From Paracoccus fistulariae (GTDB taxonomy: Bacteria; Pseudomonadota; Alphaproteobacteria; Rhodobacterales; Rhodobacteraceae): a stretch of DNA of 64,000 bases. A program made the position numbers and the translations under genes. The notes beneath the pieces were generated by a model that worked only from the letters and a program-made list of their open reading frames with translations, ran no database searches and was not told where the DNA came from. Location of the stretch: contig NZ_CP067136.1 in the NCBI RefSeq assembly GCF_028553785.1, forward strand, positions 1,054,001-1,118,000, read 5' to 3'. This document shows, in pieces, positions 1 to 9,355 of the stretch; the first letter of the stretch is position 1; each line of letters begins with the position of its first letter.

Positions 1-69
1 TCGCGAATACCTGCGGCGCCCGATCCGATAGCTGCGCCAGCGCCGTCAGACTCTGAAATTATCGCATAA
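1..69 (+). other. Possible C-terminal tail of an upstream gene
   Basis: Frame 1 is open from the window edge to a TAA at 67-69 and would encode a 22-residue Ala/Pro-rich tail ending in SDSEIIA. Only 69 bases are visible and high-G+C DNA is often open by chance, so this is a weak call. No function can be assigned. Confidence 0.2.
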
Positions 70-100
70 CCGGCTGGCGCAGATGCCGTCATGGTTAATT

Positions 101-140
101 TGTGATCACACCCAATCCGCCTGTGATCACAGTTGGGTGT
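101..140. promoter_or_regulatory. Twin TGTGATCACA palindromes upstream of sucC
   Basis: The perfect 10-bp palindrome TGTGATCACA occurs at 101-110 and again at 122-131, with centres 21 bp apart, which is two helical turns. An 8-bp inverted repeat (ACACCCAA at 108-115, TTGGGTGT at 133-140) overlaps the pair. The site ends 94 bp before the sucC start, so it is well placed as a double operator for the suc operon. The half-site resembles TGTGA/TCACA elements but has no spacer, so it is not a standard CRP/FNR box. The regulator is unknown. Confidence 0.5.
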
Positions 141-233
141 TTCGCATGGGTTTTGCGCTAACAGCCTTTCGCTCCTGTTCAAATGCGCTTTTCACTGTGC
201 AAGAAGCGGGCAACCGAACTAGCGGGGGATGAC

Positions 234-1427
234 ATGAACATTCACGAATACCAAGCCAAGGCGCTGCTGCGTCAATATGGCGCGCCGGTCAGCGATGGCC
301 GCATCGTCATGAAGGCGGACGAAGCCAAGACAGCCGCGGGCGAGATGGACGGCCCGCTGTGGGTCGTCAAGGCGCAGATCCACGCAGGTGGTCGCGGCAA
401 GGGCAGCTTCAAGGAAGCGGAAGCCGGTGAAAAGGGCGGCGTTCGGCTGGCCAAATCGGTCGAAGAGGCCGAGGAACTGACCCGCCAGATGCTGGGCCGC
501 ACGCTGGTGACCCATCAGACCGGCCCGGCCGGCAAGCAGGTCAACCGCATCTATATCGAAGACGGCTCGGATATCGAACGCGAACTGTATCTGGCGCTGC
601 TGGTCGATCGCGGCACCTCGCGCGTCAGCTTTGTCGCCTCGACCGAAGGCGGGATGGATATCGAGGAAGTCGCGGCCTCGACCCCGGAAAAGATCGTCAG
701 CTTCAGCGTCGATCCGGCCTCGGGCCTGTCCGATTTCCACGGCCGTCGCGTGGCCTTTGCCCTTGGCCTGTCGGGCCAGCAGGTCAAGCAATGCGTGGCG
801 CTGGTGAAAAACCTGTATCGCATGTTCATCGAAAAGGACATGGAGATGCTGGAAATCAACCCGCTGATCGTGACCACCGATGGCAATCTGAAATGCCTCG
901 ATGCGAAAATGGGCTTCGACAATAACGCGCTTTATCGCCAGTCCGACATCATGTCGCTGCGCGACGAGACCGAGGAAGATCCCAAGGAACTGGCCGCCTC
1001 GAAGTACGACCTTAACTATATCGCACTGGACGGCGAGATCGGCTGCATGGTCAATGGCGCGGGTCTGGCCATGGCGACGATGGATATCATCAAGCTGTAC
1101 GGCGCCGAGCCGGCCAACTTCCTTGATGTCGGCGGTGGCGCGACGAAGGAAAAGGTGACCGAGGCGTTCAAAATCATCACCTCGGACGAAAACGTCAAAG
1201 GTATCCTGGTCAATATCTTCGGCGGCATCATGCGCTGCGACATCATTGCGGAAGGCATCGTCGCCGCCGTGAAAGAGGTCGGGCTGAAGGTTCCGCTGGT
1301 CGTGCGTCTGGAAGGCACCATGGTCGAGGAAGGCAAGCGGATCATCAACGAATCCGGGCTGGACGTGATCGCGGCCGACGACCTGAAGGACGGCGCCGAG
1401 AAGATCGTGAAGGCGGTGAAGGGCTAA
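234..1427 (+). CDS. sucC: Succinate-CoA ligase (ADP-forming), beta subunit
   Basis: This is the beta subunit of succinyl-CoA synthetase, which makes ATP from succinyl-CoA in the TCA cycle in a heterotetramer with SucD. The protein has 397 residues, the normal family length. It has an N-terminal ATP-grasp domain (MNIHEYQAK start, GGRGKG loop near residue 50, metal/nucleotide region around EINPL) and a C-terminal ligase-CoA domain with GGGATKEKV and [10 protein letters not shown]. The reading frame is open 17 codons further upstream, but the ATG at 234 matches the family N-terminus and follows a purine-rich GGGGG Shine-Dalgarno run. It is the first gene of the suc-lpd cluster, downstream of two TGTGATCACA palindromes. 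SucD is separated from it by a sulfotransferase gene. Confidence 0.98.
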   Translation: MNIHEYQAKALLRQYGAPVSDGRIVMKADEAKTAAGEMDGPLWVVKAQIHAGGRGKGSFKEAEAGEKGGVRLAKSVEEAEELTRQMLGRTLVTHQTGPAGKQVNRIYIEDGSDIERELYLALLVDRGTSRVSFVASTEGGMDIEEVAASTPEKIVSFSVDPASGLSDFHGRRVAFALGLSGQQVKQCVALVKNLYRMFIEKDMEMLEINPLIVTTDGNLKCLDAKMGFDNNALYRQSDIMSLRDETEEDPKELAASKYDLNYIALDGEIGCMVNGAGLAMATMDIIKLYGAEPANFLDVGGGATKEKVTEAFKIITSDENVKGILVNIFGGIMRCDIIAEGIVAAVKEVGLKVPLVVRLEGTMVEEGKRIINESGLDVIAADDLKDGAEKIVKAVKG

Positions 1428-1504
1428 GCCCTGCTGGCCGCGCCTGATCCGCGGATCGAACCAGGCGTGGCCCTCGGGTAGCCAGGCTGTAACAGGAGAT
1501 CATC

Positions 1505-2182
1505 TTGCCCTTCGTGTCCCATACACATCGCATCGCCTATTTCCCCGTTCCCAAGGTGGCTTGCACCAGCTTGAAACGGGCGATGTATGCGATCGAGAAT
1601 GGCAAGGATTTCAACACTGCCGAATTCGGTGGCCTGACATTGCAGCAGTCCTTTCCGACAAAGGATTTCGACCCCGGATGGTTGAAGGATCTGGACGGCT
1701 ATTGGCGTTATGCGGTGGTCCGCGATCCGGTGAAACGGGTCGTCTCTGCCTATAACAACAAGATCGGAAACTGGAGCAGGCAGATCGCCGCCGCGCTGGA
1801 CAATCCCAAGCGTCGCGACCGACTGCTTGCGGCGGGCATCACACCCTGCCCCAGCCTGTCCGAATTCGCCGAAAAGCTGGAGATCTATCGCAGGCATTTT
1901 CGCCCGATCCGGCACCACACGGATAGCTTCCATGTGTTTCTGGGTCAGGACCTGTCCCGCTTTGACGCGATCTATCGCATCGAAGAGATGGAGAGGCTGC
2001 GCGAGGATCTGTCGGCACGGATCGGGCAGCAGGTTCAGTTCACGCGGTCGAACACATCGAAGCGGCGGGATCAGAACCTGACGCCAAAGGCGGTCGACGC
2101 GCTGCTGGCCTATACGGCACCGGATTACCACCTGCTTTCGGATTTCTACCAGATGCCGACCCCTGACCGGGTCAGTGCTTGA
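1505..2182 (+). CDS. Sulfotransferase family protein between sucC and sucD
   Basis: A 225-residue protein that resembles the sulfotransferase_2 family, enzymes that transfer sulfate from PAPS to carbohydrate hydroxyls. The PAPS 5'-phosphosulfate loop appears as PVPKVACTSL (residues 14-23) and the 3'-phosphate motif as RDPVKRVVSAY (73-83). No signal peptide is visible, so it is probably cytoplasmic; the acceptor is unknown. The start is TTG at 1505, supported by AGGAGA at 1493-1498. It lies 77 bp after sucC and 63 bp before sucD on the same strand, so it is probably co-transcribed, although it has no metabolic link to succinyl-CoA synthetase. Base use is like its neighbours apart from slightly more A+T. 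The family call is firm; substrate and role are unknown. Confidence 0.85.
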   Translation: MPFVSHTHRIAYFPVPKVACTSLKRAMYAIENGKDFNTAEFGGLTLQQSFPTKDFDPGWLKDLDGYWRYAVVRDPVKRVVSAYNNKIGNWSRQIAAALDNPKRRDRLLAAGITPCPSLSEFAEKLEIYRRHFRPIRHHTDSFHVFLGQDLSRFDAIYRIEEMERLREDLSARIGQQVQFTRSNTSKRRDQNLTPKAVDALLAYTAPDYHLLSDFYQMPTPDRVSA

Positions 2183-2245
2183 AAATAATGCGGGTCCGGC
2201 CGGGTCGGACCTGACTGTGAACACAACGTCAAGAAAGAGGCTCTC

Positions 2246-3130
2246 ATGGCCATTCTCGTAGACAAGAACACCAAAGCCATCACCCAGGGGATCACCGGAT
2301 CCCAGGGCACCTTCCATACCGAACAGGCGATCGCCTATGGCACGCAGATGGTCGGCGGCGTCACCCCCGGCAAGGGCGGCACGCAGCATCTGGATCTGCC
2401 CGTGTTCAACAGCGTGCATGAAGCGGTCGAAAAGACCGGCGCCAATGCCACCGCGATCTATGTCCCGCCGCCCTTCGCTGCGGATTCGATCCTTGAGGCC
2501 ATCGATGCCGGCATCCCGCTGATCGTGGCGATCACCGAAGGCATCCCGGTTCTGGACATGATGCGCGTCAAGCGTGCGCTGCAAGGCTCGAATTCGAAGC
2601 TGATCGGCCCGAACTGCCCCGGCATCATGACGCCCGATGAATGCAAGATCGGCATCATGCCGGGCAGCATCTTCAAGCGCGGCAGCGTCGGCGTCGTCTC
2701 GCGCTCGGGCACGCTGACCTATGAGGCCGTCAAGCAGACCACCGATGTCGGTCTGGGCCAGTCCAGCGCCGTCGGCATCGGCGGCGACCCGATCAAGGGC
2801 ATGGAGCATATCGACGTGCTGCAGATGTTCCTGGACGATGACGAAACCGAGTCGATCATCATGATCGGCGAGATCGGCGGTTCCGCCGAGGAAGAGGCCG
2901 CCGAATTCCTGGCCGAACAGAAGAAGAAGGGCAAATGGAAGCCCACCGCAGGCTTCATCGCCGGTCGCACGGCGCCTCCGGGCCGTCGCATGGGCCATGC
3001 CGGTGCCATCGTCTCGGGCGGCAAGGGTGACGCGGAATCGAAGATCGAGGCCATGAAAAAGGCCGGTATCGTCGTGGCCGACAGCCCCGCCGGTCTGGGC
3101 GAAGCCGTGCTGAAAGCCATCAAGGGCTAA
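2246..3130 (+). CDS. sucD: Succinate-CoA ligase, alpha subunit
   Basis: The alpha subunit of succinyl-CoA synthetase carries the CoA-binding Rossmann domain and the histidine that is phosphorylated during catalysis. The protein has 294 residues, normal for the family. The N-terminal CoA-binding segment has [14 protein letters not shown], followed by the GPNCPGI loop and the C-terminal catalytic segment RRMGHAGAI, in which His251 is the phospho-histidine. The ATG at 2246 follows AAGAAAGAGG. It pairs with SucC, encoded upstream beyond the sulfotransferase gene, and precedes the 2-oxoglutarate dehydrogenase genes, matching the usual TCA cluster order of Rhodobacterales. Confidence 0.98.
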   Translation: MAILVDKNTKAITQGITGSQGTFHTEQAIAYGTQMVGGVTPGKGGTQHLDLPVFNSVHEAVEKTGANATAIYVPPPFAADSILEAIDAGIPLIVAITEGIPVLDMMRVKRALQGSNSKLIGPNCPGIMTPDECKIGIMPGSIFKRGSVGVVSRSGTLTYEAVKQTTDVGLGQSSAVGIGGDPIKGMEHIDVLQMFLDDDETESIIMIGEIGGSAEEEAAEFLAEQKKKGKWKPTAGFIAGRTAPPGRRMGHAGAIVSGGKGDAESKIEAMKKAGIVVADSPAGLGEAVLKAIKG

Positions 3131-3304
3131 GCGGCAGGGATCGACGACATGTCCGTTTCCATCCCCCTTGATGCGAAAACTGCCCGCTGTGGAAAGCAGC
3201 GCTGCACGGGCATGTCGGCCGATCACGAAATGCCACGGCAGGCGGCGCAGGCGCATATTGCGCAGACTGAGGCGAATTTGACACTGTCACATTCACGCCC
3301 GACT

Positions 3305-3703
3305 ATGGATCGCAATCGCGGCCAGAAAAGGCAAAATTTGCAGAAAAACAGTCAATACCGCCCCCGTCGCCTGTCCGTTCCGCTGTCTCTGGCGGGACTA
3401 TTGCTGATCGCCGCATGCGGTCGCGCGCCGACCGATGTCGTGCTGCGCGGCGGGGTGCCCGCGATGACCGACCTGCATCGGGCCAGCACCCTGCCCTCGG
3501 AATCTGTACGTACCGTCGCACGGCGCGATTTCGGCTGGCGGCTGATCTATCACCCTGCCCGCGCGCCCGCGAATGCGGAACAGGACGCCGCCCGCGCGCT
3601 GTGCGGTCTTGAGAAACGTCGCCCGGCCCAGATCGACCGCGTGCCCCGCGTCGATCCCTATGCCGATCCGGGTGCCGCGATTATCGACATATATTGCGCT
3701 TGA
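3305..3703 (+). CDS. Small lipoprotein of unknown function
   Basis: A predicted lipoprotein of about 132 residues. The frame is open from 3149, but a signal peptide only makes sense from ATG 3305 or from TTG 3338, which has GAAAAGG six bases upstream. After basic residues (RPRR) comes a hydrophobic stretch ending in the lipobox LIAAC-G, which predicts lipid attachment at that Cys and export to the envelope. The mature part has two more Cys, one near ALCGLE and one two residues before the end (IYCA), that could form a disulfide. No family was recognised. It sits between sucD and a second lipoprotein gene and overlaps or abuts that gene, so the two are probably translated together. Confidence 0.6.
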   Translation: MDRNRGQKRQNLQKNSQYRPRRLSVPLSLAGLLLIAACGRAPTDVVLRGGVPAMTDLHRASTLPSESVRTVARRDFGWRLIYHPARAPANAEQDAARALCGLEKRRPAQIDRVPRVDPYADPGAAIIDIYCA

Positions 3704-3723
3704 TGAGCCAACAGGTGAGCAGA

Positions 3724-4194
3724 ATGAGAGATGTGATGACCCGGACCCTCAAACCAGCCGCGATGCTTGGTCTGGTTGCAACTCTGGTCGCAGGCTGCGT
3801 CCAGCCGCCTATGGCGGGCGCGCCCGTCACCGGCGCACCGGCGACGACACCGCAGGCGCCCGCCGCCACCTCGCCCAAGCCGCCGGTCATTCCCGCGCCG
3901 GTCACACCCCCTGTGCCCGTCGCACCCACGCAGCCGGTGCTGAAAACCGGCCCCGTCGACAGTCGCACGGGCTTGCAACAGGCCGCGCTGGTATCGATAT
4001 CGGGCGATGTCAACAGCCGCTATATCGTGCTGCTGCGCCCCGAACAGGCAAATCCCGGCCAGGTCGATGCGGCGCCTGCCAAGCTTTGCGGTCAGGACGG
4101 CCGCAGCGTCGCGAACAGCAAGAAGAATGCACCCGGTGCGGGCAGCGCCATGCCGGGCGTGCAGATCATGATCGTCGAATGCAGCGCCGCCTGA
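3724..4194 (+). CDS. Proline-rich lipoprotein of unknown function
   Basis: A 156-residue predicted lipoprotein with a short basic N-terminus, a hydrophobic core and lipobox TLVAGC. It is followed by a long Pro/Ala/Thr-rich linker (about residues 30-80) and a compact C-terminal part with two Cys (KLCGQ and the last residues, VECSAA). The ATG at 3724 is preferred because AGGTGAG lies 6 bases upstream; an ATG at 3703 overlaps the stop of the previous gene and one at 3736 is also possible. The C-terminal half loosely resembles that of the preceding lipoprotein (a Cys-containing ALCG/KLCG segment and a near-terminal Cys), so the two may be diverged paralogues. Function is unknown. Confidence 0.65.
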   Translation: MRDVMTRTLKPAAMLGLVATLVAGCVQPPMAGAPVTGAPATTPQAPAATSPKPPVIPAPVTPPVPVAPTQPVLKTGPVDSRTGLQQAALVSISGDVNSRYIVLLRPEQANPGQVDAAPAKLCGQDGRSVANSKKNAPGAGSAMPGVQIMIVECSAA

Positions 4195-4243
4195 GGCGGT
4201 GCCAGCCCCATTCCCCAGCCAAAGCGTCAAAGGCGCGAACAAC

Positions 4244-7210
4244 ATGACCGAGCAACCGAAAAACTCTGATTTCCACGACTCGTCGTTCCTGCAGGGCCAT
4301 AATGCGGCCTATGTAGAACAGCTTTACGGTCAGTGGGCCAAGGATCCTTCCGCCGTCGATCAGGCATGGGATGAATTTTTCCGGGGTCTGGGCGATGCCG
4401 AGGCCGATGCCGTCCGCGAGGCGCAGGGCGCCTCTTGGGCCCGCGCCGACTGGCCGCCGATGCCCGCCGATGACACCACCGCCGCGCTGACCGGCGAATG
4501 GCCGATGTCCAGCAAGGCCGAAGCCACCGCCGCGATGGAAAAGATCGCCGCCAAGGCCGAAGAAAAAGGCGTCACCCTGACCAGCGACCAGATGCGTCAG
4601 GCGGTGCTGGATTCGATCCGCGCGCTGATGCTGATCCGCGCCTACCGGATCCGGGGTCACCTGCACGCGCAGCTTGATCCGCTGGGCATGCGTGAGGTTC
4701 CCGATCACGGCGAATTGCAGCCCGAGACCTATGGCTTTGGTCCCGGCGATCTGGACCGCCCGATCTTCATCGACAACGTGCTGGGGCTGGAGGTCGCCAC
4801 GATCCGCCAGATCACCGAACTGATGGAGCGGACTTATTGCGGCACCTTTGCGCTGCAATACATGCATATCTCGAACCCCGAAGAGGCCGCCTGGCTGAAA
4901 GAGCGGATCGAGGGCTATGGCAAGGAAATCGCCTTCACCCGCGAAGGCCGCCGCGCCATTCTGAACAAGCTGGTCGAGGCCGAGGGATTCGAGAAGTTCC
5001 TGCATGTGAAATACATGGGCACCAAGCGGTTCGGCCTTGATGGCGGCGAGGCGCTGATCCCGGCCATGGAACAGATCATCAAGCGCGGCGGCGCGCTTGG
5101 CGTAAAGGACATCGTTATCGGCATGCCCCACCGGGGCCGCCTGTCGGTGCTGGCCAATGTGCTGTCCAAACCCTTCCGCGCCATCTTCCACGAATTTCAG
5201 GGCGGCAGTTACAAGCCCGAGGATGTCGATGGCTCGGGCGATGTGAAATATCACCTGGGCGCCTCGTCGGATCGCGAATTTGACGGCAATACCGTGCACC
5301 TGTCGCTGACCGCGAACCCCTCGCATCTGGAAGCCGTGAACCCGGTGGTGCTGGGCAAGGCCCGCGCCAAGGGCGATCAGTTGCAGGATACCTCGGACCG
5401 GACGGCGGTTCTGCCGATCCTGCTGCATGGCGATGCCGCATTTGCAGGTCAGGGCGTGGTGGCGGAATGTCTGCAACTGTCGGGCATCCGTGGCCACCGC
5501 ACCGGCGGCACGATCCATATCATCGTGAACAACCAGATCGGCTTTACCACCGCGCCGCATTTCAGCCGCACCTCGCCCTATCCGACGGATATCGCGCTGA
5601 TGGTCGAAGCGCCGATCTTCCACGTCAATGGCGACGACCCGGAAGCGGTGGTCCATGCCGCCAAGGTCGCGACCGAATTCCGCCAGAAGTTCCACAAGGA
5701 CGTGGTGCTGGACATCTTCTGCTATCGCCGCTTCGGTCACAACGAAGGCGATGAGCCGATGTTCACCAACCCGGCGATGTACAAGCAGATCAAGTCGCAC
5801 AAGACGACGCTGCAGCTTTACACTGACCGTCTGGTGGCCGACGGGCTGATCCCCGAAGGCGAGATCGAGGATATGAAGGCGGCCTTCCAGGCCCATCTGA
5901 ACGAAGAGTTCGAGATCGGCAAGAATTACAAGCCGAACAAGGCCGATTGGCTGGATGGCAAATGGTCCGGGCTGGAACGCGAGGGTGCCGATTACGTCGC
6001 GGGTGAAACCGGCATTGCGCCCGCCACCATGACCGAAATCGGCAGGGCGTTGACGACGCCGCCCGAAGATCTGAACCTGCACAAGACTGTCGCGCGCCTG
6101 CTGGAAGCCAAGAAGAAGATGTTCGAGACCGGGGAAGGTTTCGACTGGGCCACGGGCGAGGCACTGGCCTTTGGATCGCTGCTGGTCGAGGGGCATGGCG
6201 TGCGTCTTGCGGGTCAGGATTCCACCCGCGGCACCTTCTCGCAGCGCCATTCCGCCTTTATCGACCAGCAAAGCGAGGACCGCTATTATCCGCTGAACCA
6301 TATCCAGCCGGATCAGGCCAAATACGAAGTCATCGACTCGATGCTGTCGGAATATGCGGTTCTGGGCTTCGAATATGGCTATTCGCTGGCCGAGCCGAAC
6401 TCGCTGGTTCTGTGGGAAGCGCAATTCGGCGATTTCGCCAATGGCGCGCAGATCATGTTCGACCAGTTCATCAGCTCTGGCGAAAAGAAATGGCTGCGCA
6501 TGTCCGGTCTGGTAATGCTGCTGCCACATGGCTATGAGGGTCAGGGGCCTGAACACAGCTCGGCGCGTCTGGAACGCTTCCTGCAAAGCTGCGCCGAAGA
6601 TAACTGGATCGTCGCCAACTGCACCACGCCGGCCAATTACTTCCACATTCTGCGCCGCCAGATCCACCGTGGCTTCCGCAAGCCGCTGGTGCTGATGACG
6701 CCGAAATCGCTGCTGCGTCACCCGCTGGCCGTCAGCAAGGCCGAGGATTTCCAGACCGGTTCGACCTTCCACCGGATCCTGTGGGATGATGCCGAACGCG
6801 GCGCCTCGGACACGAAGCTGGTGGCGGATGACAAGATCAAGCGCGTCGTCATCTGCTCGGGTAAGGTCTATTTCGACCTGCTGAAGGCCCGCGACGAAGC
6901 CGGGATCACCGATGTCTATCTGCTGCGGCTGGAACAGTTCTATCCGTTCCCGGCCCAGGCGATGGTCAAGGAACTGGGCCGGTTCAAGCAGGCCCAGATC
7001 GTCTGGTGTCAGGAAGAGCCCAAGAACCAGGGCGGCTGGAGCTTTGTCGAGCCCTATCTGGAATGGGTGCTGGAACGCCTTGGCGCCAAGCACAGCCGTC
7101 CCCGTTATGTCGGCCGTCACGCCGCCGCATCGCCCGCCACGGGCCTCGCCTCGCGCCACAAGGCCGAACAAGAGGCGCTGGTCAACGAAGCAATCACCAT
7201 CGAAGGATGA
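4244..7210 (+). CDS. sucA: 2-oxoglutarate dehydrogenase E1 component
   Basis: This is the thiamine-diphosphate-dependent E1 subunit, which decarboxylates 2-oxoglutarate and passes the succinyl group to the lipoyl arm of SucB. The protein has 988 residues, about normal for a proteobacterial E1o. The N-terminus ([18 protein letters not shown]) is the segment that binds E2. The catalytic core has [14 protein letters not shown], a ThDP region around [10 protein letters not shown], and the C-terminal transketolase-like part with [12 protein letters not shown] and [18 protein letters not shown]. The frame is open 15 codons upstream, but ATG 4244 gives the family N-terminus. The gene is followed 4 bases later by sucB, so the two are translationally close. 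A long antisense frame across it is a composition artefact. Confidence 0.98.
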   Translation: MTEQPKNSDFHDSSFLQGHNAAYVEQLYGQWAKDPSAVDQAWDEFFRGLGDAEADAVREAQGASWARADWPPMPADDTTAALTGEWPMSSKAEATAAMEKIAAKAEEKGVTLTSDQMRQAVLDSIRALMLIRAYRIRGHLHAQLDPLGMREVPDHGELQPETYGFGPGDLDRPIFIDNVLGLEVATIRQITELMERTYCGTFALQYMHISNPEEAAWLKERIEGYGKEIAFTREGRRAILNKLVEAEGFEKFLHVKYMGTKRFGLDGGEALIPAMEQIIKRGGALGVKDIVIGMPHRGRLSVLANVLSKPFRAIFHEFQGGSYKPEDVDGSGDVKYHLGASSDREFDGNTVHLSLTANPSHLEAVNPVVLGKARAKGDQLQDTSDRTAVLPILLHGDAAFAGQGVVAECLQLSGIRGHRTGGTIHIIVNNQIGFTTAPHFSRTSPYPTDIALMVEAPIFHVNGDDPEAVVHAAKVATEFRQKFHKDVVLDIFCYRRFGHNEGDEPMFTNPAMYKQIKSHKTTLQLYTDRLVADGLIPEGEIEDMKAAFQAHLNEEFEIGKNYKPNKADWLDGKWSGLEREGADYVAGETGIAPATMTEIGRALTTPPEDLNLHKTVARLLEAKKKMFETGEGFDWATGEALAFGSLLVEGHGVRLAGQDSTRGTFSQRHSAFIDQQSEDRYYPLNHIQPDQAKYEVIDSMLSEYAVLGFEYGYSLAEPNSLVLWEAQFGDFANGAQIMFDQFISSGEKKWLRMSGLVMLLPHGYEGQGPEHSSARLERFLQSCAEDNWIVANCTTPANYFHILRRQIHRGFRKPLVLMTPKSLLRHPLAVSKAEDFQTGSTFHRILWDDAERGASDTKLVADDKIKRVVICSGKVYFDLLKARDEAGITDVYLLRLEQFYPFPAQAMVKELGRFKQAQIVWCQEEPKNQGGWSFVEPYLEWVLERLGAKHSRPRYVGRHAAASPATGLASRHKAEQEALVNEAITIEG

Positions 7211-7214
7211 TCTG

Positions 7215-8768
7215 ATGCCCACCGAAGTTCGTGTGCCCGCACTGGGCGAATCCGTCACCGAGGCCACCGTCGCCACCTGGTTCAAGAAACCGGGTGACGC
7301 CGTCGCCGTGGACGAGATGCTGTGCGAGCTGGAGACCGACAAGGTCACCGTAGAGGTGCCCAGCCCGGCTGCCGGCGTCCTGGCCGAGATCGTCGCCGCC
7401 GAGGGCGAAACCGTCAGCCCGGACGCGCTTCTGGCCCAGATCGACGAATCCGGTCAGGGCGCGGCGCCCAAGGCAGAAAAGGCAGAAGCTGCCAAAGAAA
7501 AAGAACAACCGCAGGCCAGCGACGATGCTGCTGCAAAGACTCCGGAAGGACAGAAGAAAATGAGCGGAAAATCCGTCGATGTCATGGTGCCCGCCCTTGG
7601 TGAAAGCGTCACCGAGGCCACGGTTGCAACCTGGTTCAAGAAGGTCGGCGACAGCGTTGCGGCCGATGAGATGCTGTGCGAGCTGGAAACCGACAAGGTC
7701 TCGGTCGAGGTGCCCGCACCGGCCGCCGGCGTTCTGGCGGAAATCATCGCCGAAGAGGGCGCGACAGTCGATGCCAAGGCCAAACTGGCCGTGATCACCG
7801 AAGGCGCGGAAGGCGACGCACCCGCCCCTGCGAAACCCGCCGAGAAAGACGGCGCCGACGCCAAGGAAGATGCCGCTCCGGCGAAGGCATCGGGCAAGGA
7901 TGTCGAGGATGCGCCCTCGGCCAAGAAAGCCATGGCGGAAAAAGGCGTCAGCCGCGATCAGGTCACCGGCTCGGGCCGCGATGGACGTGTCATGAAGGAA
8001 GACGTGGCCGGTGCCTCGGCCGCGCCCAAGGCCGCCGTTCCCGCCACACCGCGCAAGGCCGAGGATACCGCGCGCGAGGAGCGGGTCAAGATGACCCGCC
8101 TGCGTCAGACCATCGCCCGCCGCCTGAAGGATGCGCAGAACACGGCGGCCATGCTGACGACATATAATGAGGCCGACATGTCCGGCATCATGGAACTGCG
8201 CAACGAATACAAGGACGCCTTCGAAAAGAAGCACAAGGTCAAGCTGGGCTTCATGTCCTTCTTCGTGAAGGCCTGCGTGCATGCGCTGCATGAGGTGCCC
8301 GAGGTGAATGCCGAAATCGACGGCACCGACGTCGTTTACAAGAACTACGTCAATATGGGTATCGCGGTGGGCACGCCGAACGGTCTGGTCGTGCCGGTCG
8401 TGCGCGATGCGCAGGACAAGTCCTTTGCCGAGATCGAAAAAGAGATCGGCGAACTTGGCGCCAAGGGCCGCGACGGCAAGCTGTCCATGGCTGACATGCA
8501 GGGCGGCACCTTCACCATCTCGAATGGCGGTGTCTATGGGTCGCTGATGTCCTCGCCCATCCTCAACCCGCCGCAATCGGGCATTCTGGGCATGCACAAG
8601 ATCCAGGAACGCCCGGTCGCCATCGGTGGTGAGGTGGTGATCCGCCCGATGATGTATCTGGCGCTGTCCTATGACCACCGCATCGTCGACGGCAAGGGCG
8701 CCGTGACCTTCCTCGTGCGGGTCAAGGAAGCCCTGGAAGATCCGCGCCGTCTGCTGATGGACCTGTAA
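7215..8768 (+). CDS. sucB: Dihydrolipoamide succinyltransferase E2 with two lipoyl domains
   Basis: E2 core of the 2-oxoglutarate dehydrogenase complex, which transfers succinyl from lipoamide to CoA. It has 517 residues, about 110 more than single-lipoyl E2o proteins. Two near-identical lipoyl domains lie at residues 3-78 and 120-195, each with the lipoylation motif ETDKV (Lys43 and Lys161), joined by an Ala/Lys/Glu linker. A peripheral subunit-binding domain follows around residues 235-270 ([20 protein letters not shown]), then the acyltransferase domain with the catalytic motif DHRIVDG near the end. Codon 116, at the boundary of the second lipoyl domain, is an ATG preceded by GGAAGGA, which looks like a real internal start. 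The gene begins 4 bases after sucA. Confidence 0.97.
   Translation: MPTEVRVPALGESVTEATVATWFKKPGDAVAVDEMLCELETDKVTVEVPSPAAGVLAEIVAAEGETVSPDALLAQIDESGQGAAPKAEKAEAAKEKEQPQASDDAAAKTPEGQKKMSGKSVDVMVPALGESVTEATVATWFKKVGDSVAADEMLCELETDKVSVEVPAPAAGVLAEIIAEEGATVDAKAKLAVITEGAEGDAPAPAKPAEKDGADAKEDAAPAKASGKDVEDAPSAKKAMAEKGVSRDQVTGSGRDGRVMKEDVAGASAAPKAAVPATPRKAEDTAREERVKMTRLRQTIARRLKDAQNTAAMLTTYNEADMSGIMELRNEYKDAFEKKHKVKLGFMSFFVKACVHALHEVPEVNAEIDGTDVVYKNYVNMGIAVGTPNGLVVPVVRDAQDKSFAEIEKEIGELGAKGRDGKLSMADMQGGTFTISNGGVYGSLMSSPILNPPQSGILGMHKIQERPVAIGGEVVIRPMMYLALSYDHRIVDGKGAVTFLVRVKEALEDPRRLLMDL
7544..7562 (+). promoter_or_regulatory. Candidate internal translation start within sucB
   Basis: GGAAGGA at 7544-7550 is a good Shine-Dalgarno match and stands 9 bases before the in-frame ATG at 7560-7562 (Met116). 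Translation from here would give a protein of 402 residues with exactly one lipoyl domain ([16 protein letters not shown] start), the classical E2o length. It may be a fossil of the ancestral start or a working second start. Confidence 0.45.
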
Positions 8769-8791
8769 GGCCCGGTCCGCGCTTGCCGGAA

Positions 8792-8825
8792 ACGCCTTGC
8801 CCGCATGATATGCCGGGCAAGGCGT
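8792..8825 (+). terminator. Strong hairpin after sucB
   Basis: A 12-bp perfect inverted repeat (ACGCCTTGCCCG at 8792-8803 and its complement at 8814-8825) encloses a 10-base loop. No T-run follows, so it is either a weak or factor-dependent terminator or an mRNA-stabilising 3' structure that separates sucAB from the downstream genes. Confidence 0.5.
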
Positions 8826-8930
8826 CGCGGGATCGCTGCGGGCCGTTGCCATCCGCTCACGGTCCGGCCACTGGGCACCGCCGACGGCCGATATCGCTCC
8901 ACGCGATCGGCGCGATGCGAAGCAACCGAA

Positions 8931-9095
8931 ATGGCCGTCAAGCCGTTGTGGAACTGGCCGTCATGGAAGCGGCTGGAACTTACTCAGGACAATCGCAGCA
9001 TATTGGCCCGGCATGAATTATCTGAAATGACTGTCAGTGACGCAGCCGGGACCGTATCCCGCACCATCCGCACAGAGATTCGACAGGAGAGTTAA
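8931..9095 (+). CDS. Possible 54-residue small protein
   Basis: In the 328-base gap between sucB and the next gene, an ATG at 8931 opens a 54-residue frame (start MAVKPLWNWPSWKRLEL) that ends in TAA at 9093-9095, one base before the next ATG. No good ribosome-binding site precedes it and no family was recognised. The rest of the gap (8826-8930) shows nothing else. It could equally be non-coding leader. Confidence 0.22.
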   Translation: MAVKPLWNWPSWKRLELTQDNRSILARHELSEMTVSDAAGTVSRTIRTEIRQES

Positions 9096-9096
9096 T

Positions 9097-9354
9097 ATGA
9101 GCCAGATGATCGCACATTACACCATCAGCGATTTCACCACCTTCAAGACGGCGTTCGACAATGACGCCGAGGATCGCGGCAATAACGGCCTGTCTCTGCT
9201 GCAATTGTGGCGTCAGGACAATGGCAATGCCTGGGCGCTGTTCAATGTCAGCGATGCCAAGGCGGCCAAGGCCTATCTGGATGGCGCCGCGGGCGTCTTC
9301 AACAGCCAGGCCGGCGTGACCGACACCAGCTTTGCTTTCGTCGAGACCGCCTGA
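9097..9354 (+). CDS. Small protein, probable alpha/beta-barrel monomer
   Basis: An 85-residue protein without signal peptide or membrane segment. ATG 9097 is chosen because AGGAGAG (9085-9091) lies just upstream; the frame is open 20 codons earlier. The pattern IAHYTISDFTTFKTAF, WRQDNGNAWALFNVSD, AKAYLDG resembles small ferredoxin-like alpha/beta proteins of the dimeric barrel type, but no named family can be assigned with confidence. Its stop is 1 base before the start of the MAPEG protein gene, so the two are co-translated. It sits between sucB and lpd, a position that suggests only co-transcription, not function. Confidence 0.75.
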   Translation: MSQMIAHYTISDFTTFKTAFDNDAEDRGNNGLSLLQLWRQDNGNAWALFNVSDAKAAKAYLDGAAGVFNSQAGVTDTSFAFVETA

Positions 9355-9355
9355 C

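Noticed and set aside
3573..4247. Overlapping 224-residue frame across the lipoprotein genes
   Set aside because: It is Arg-rich, runs through two better-supported lipoprotein genes, and has no start signal.
4166..7348. 1060-residue open frame antisense to sucA
   Set aside because: It mirrors the codon bias of a real, fully conserved gene on the other strand; no ribosome site or family is seen. Similar long antisense frames over sucD, sucB, lpd, glmM, groEL and pepF were rejected for the same reason.
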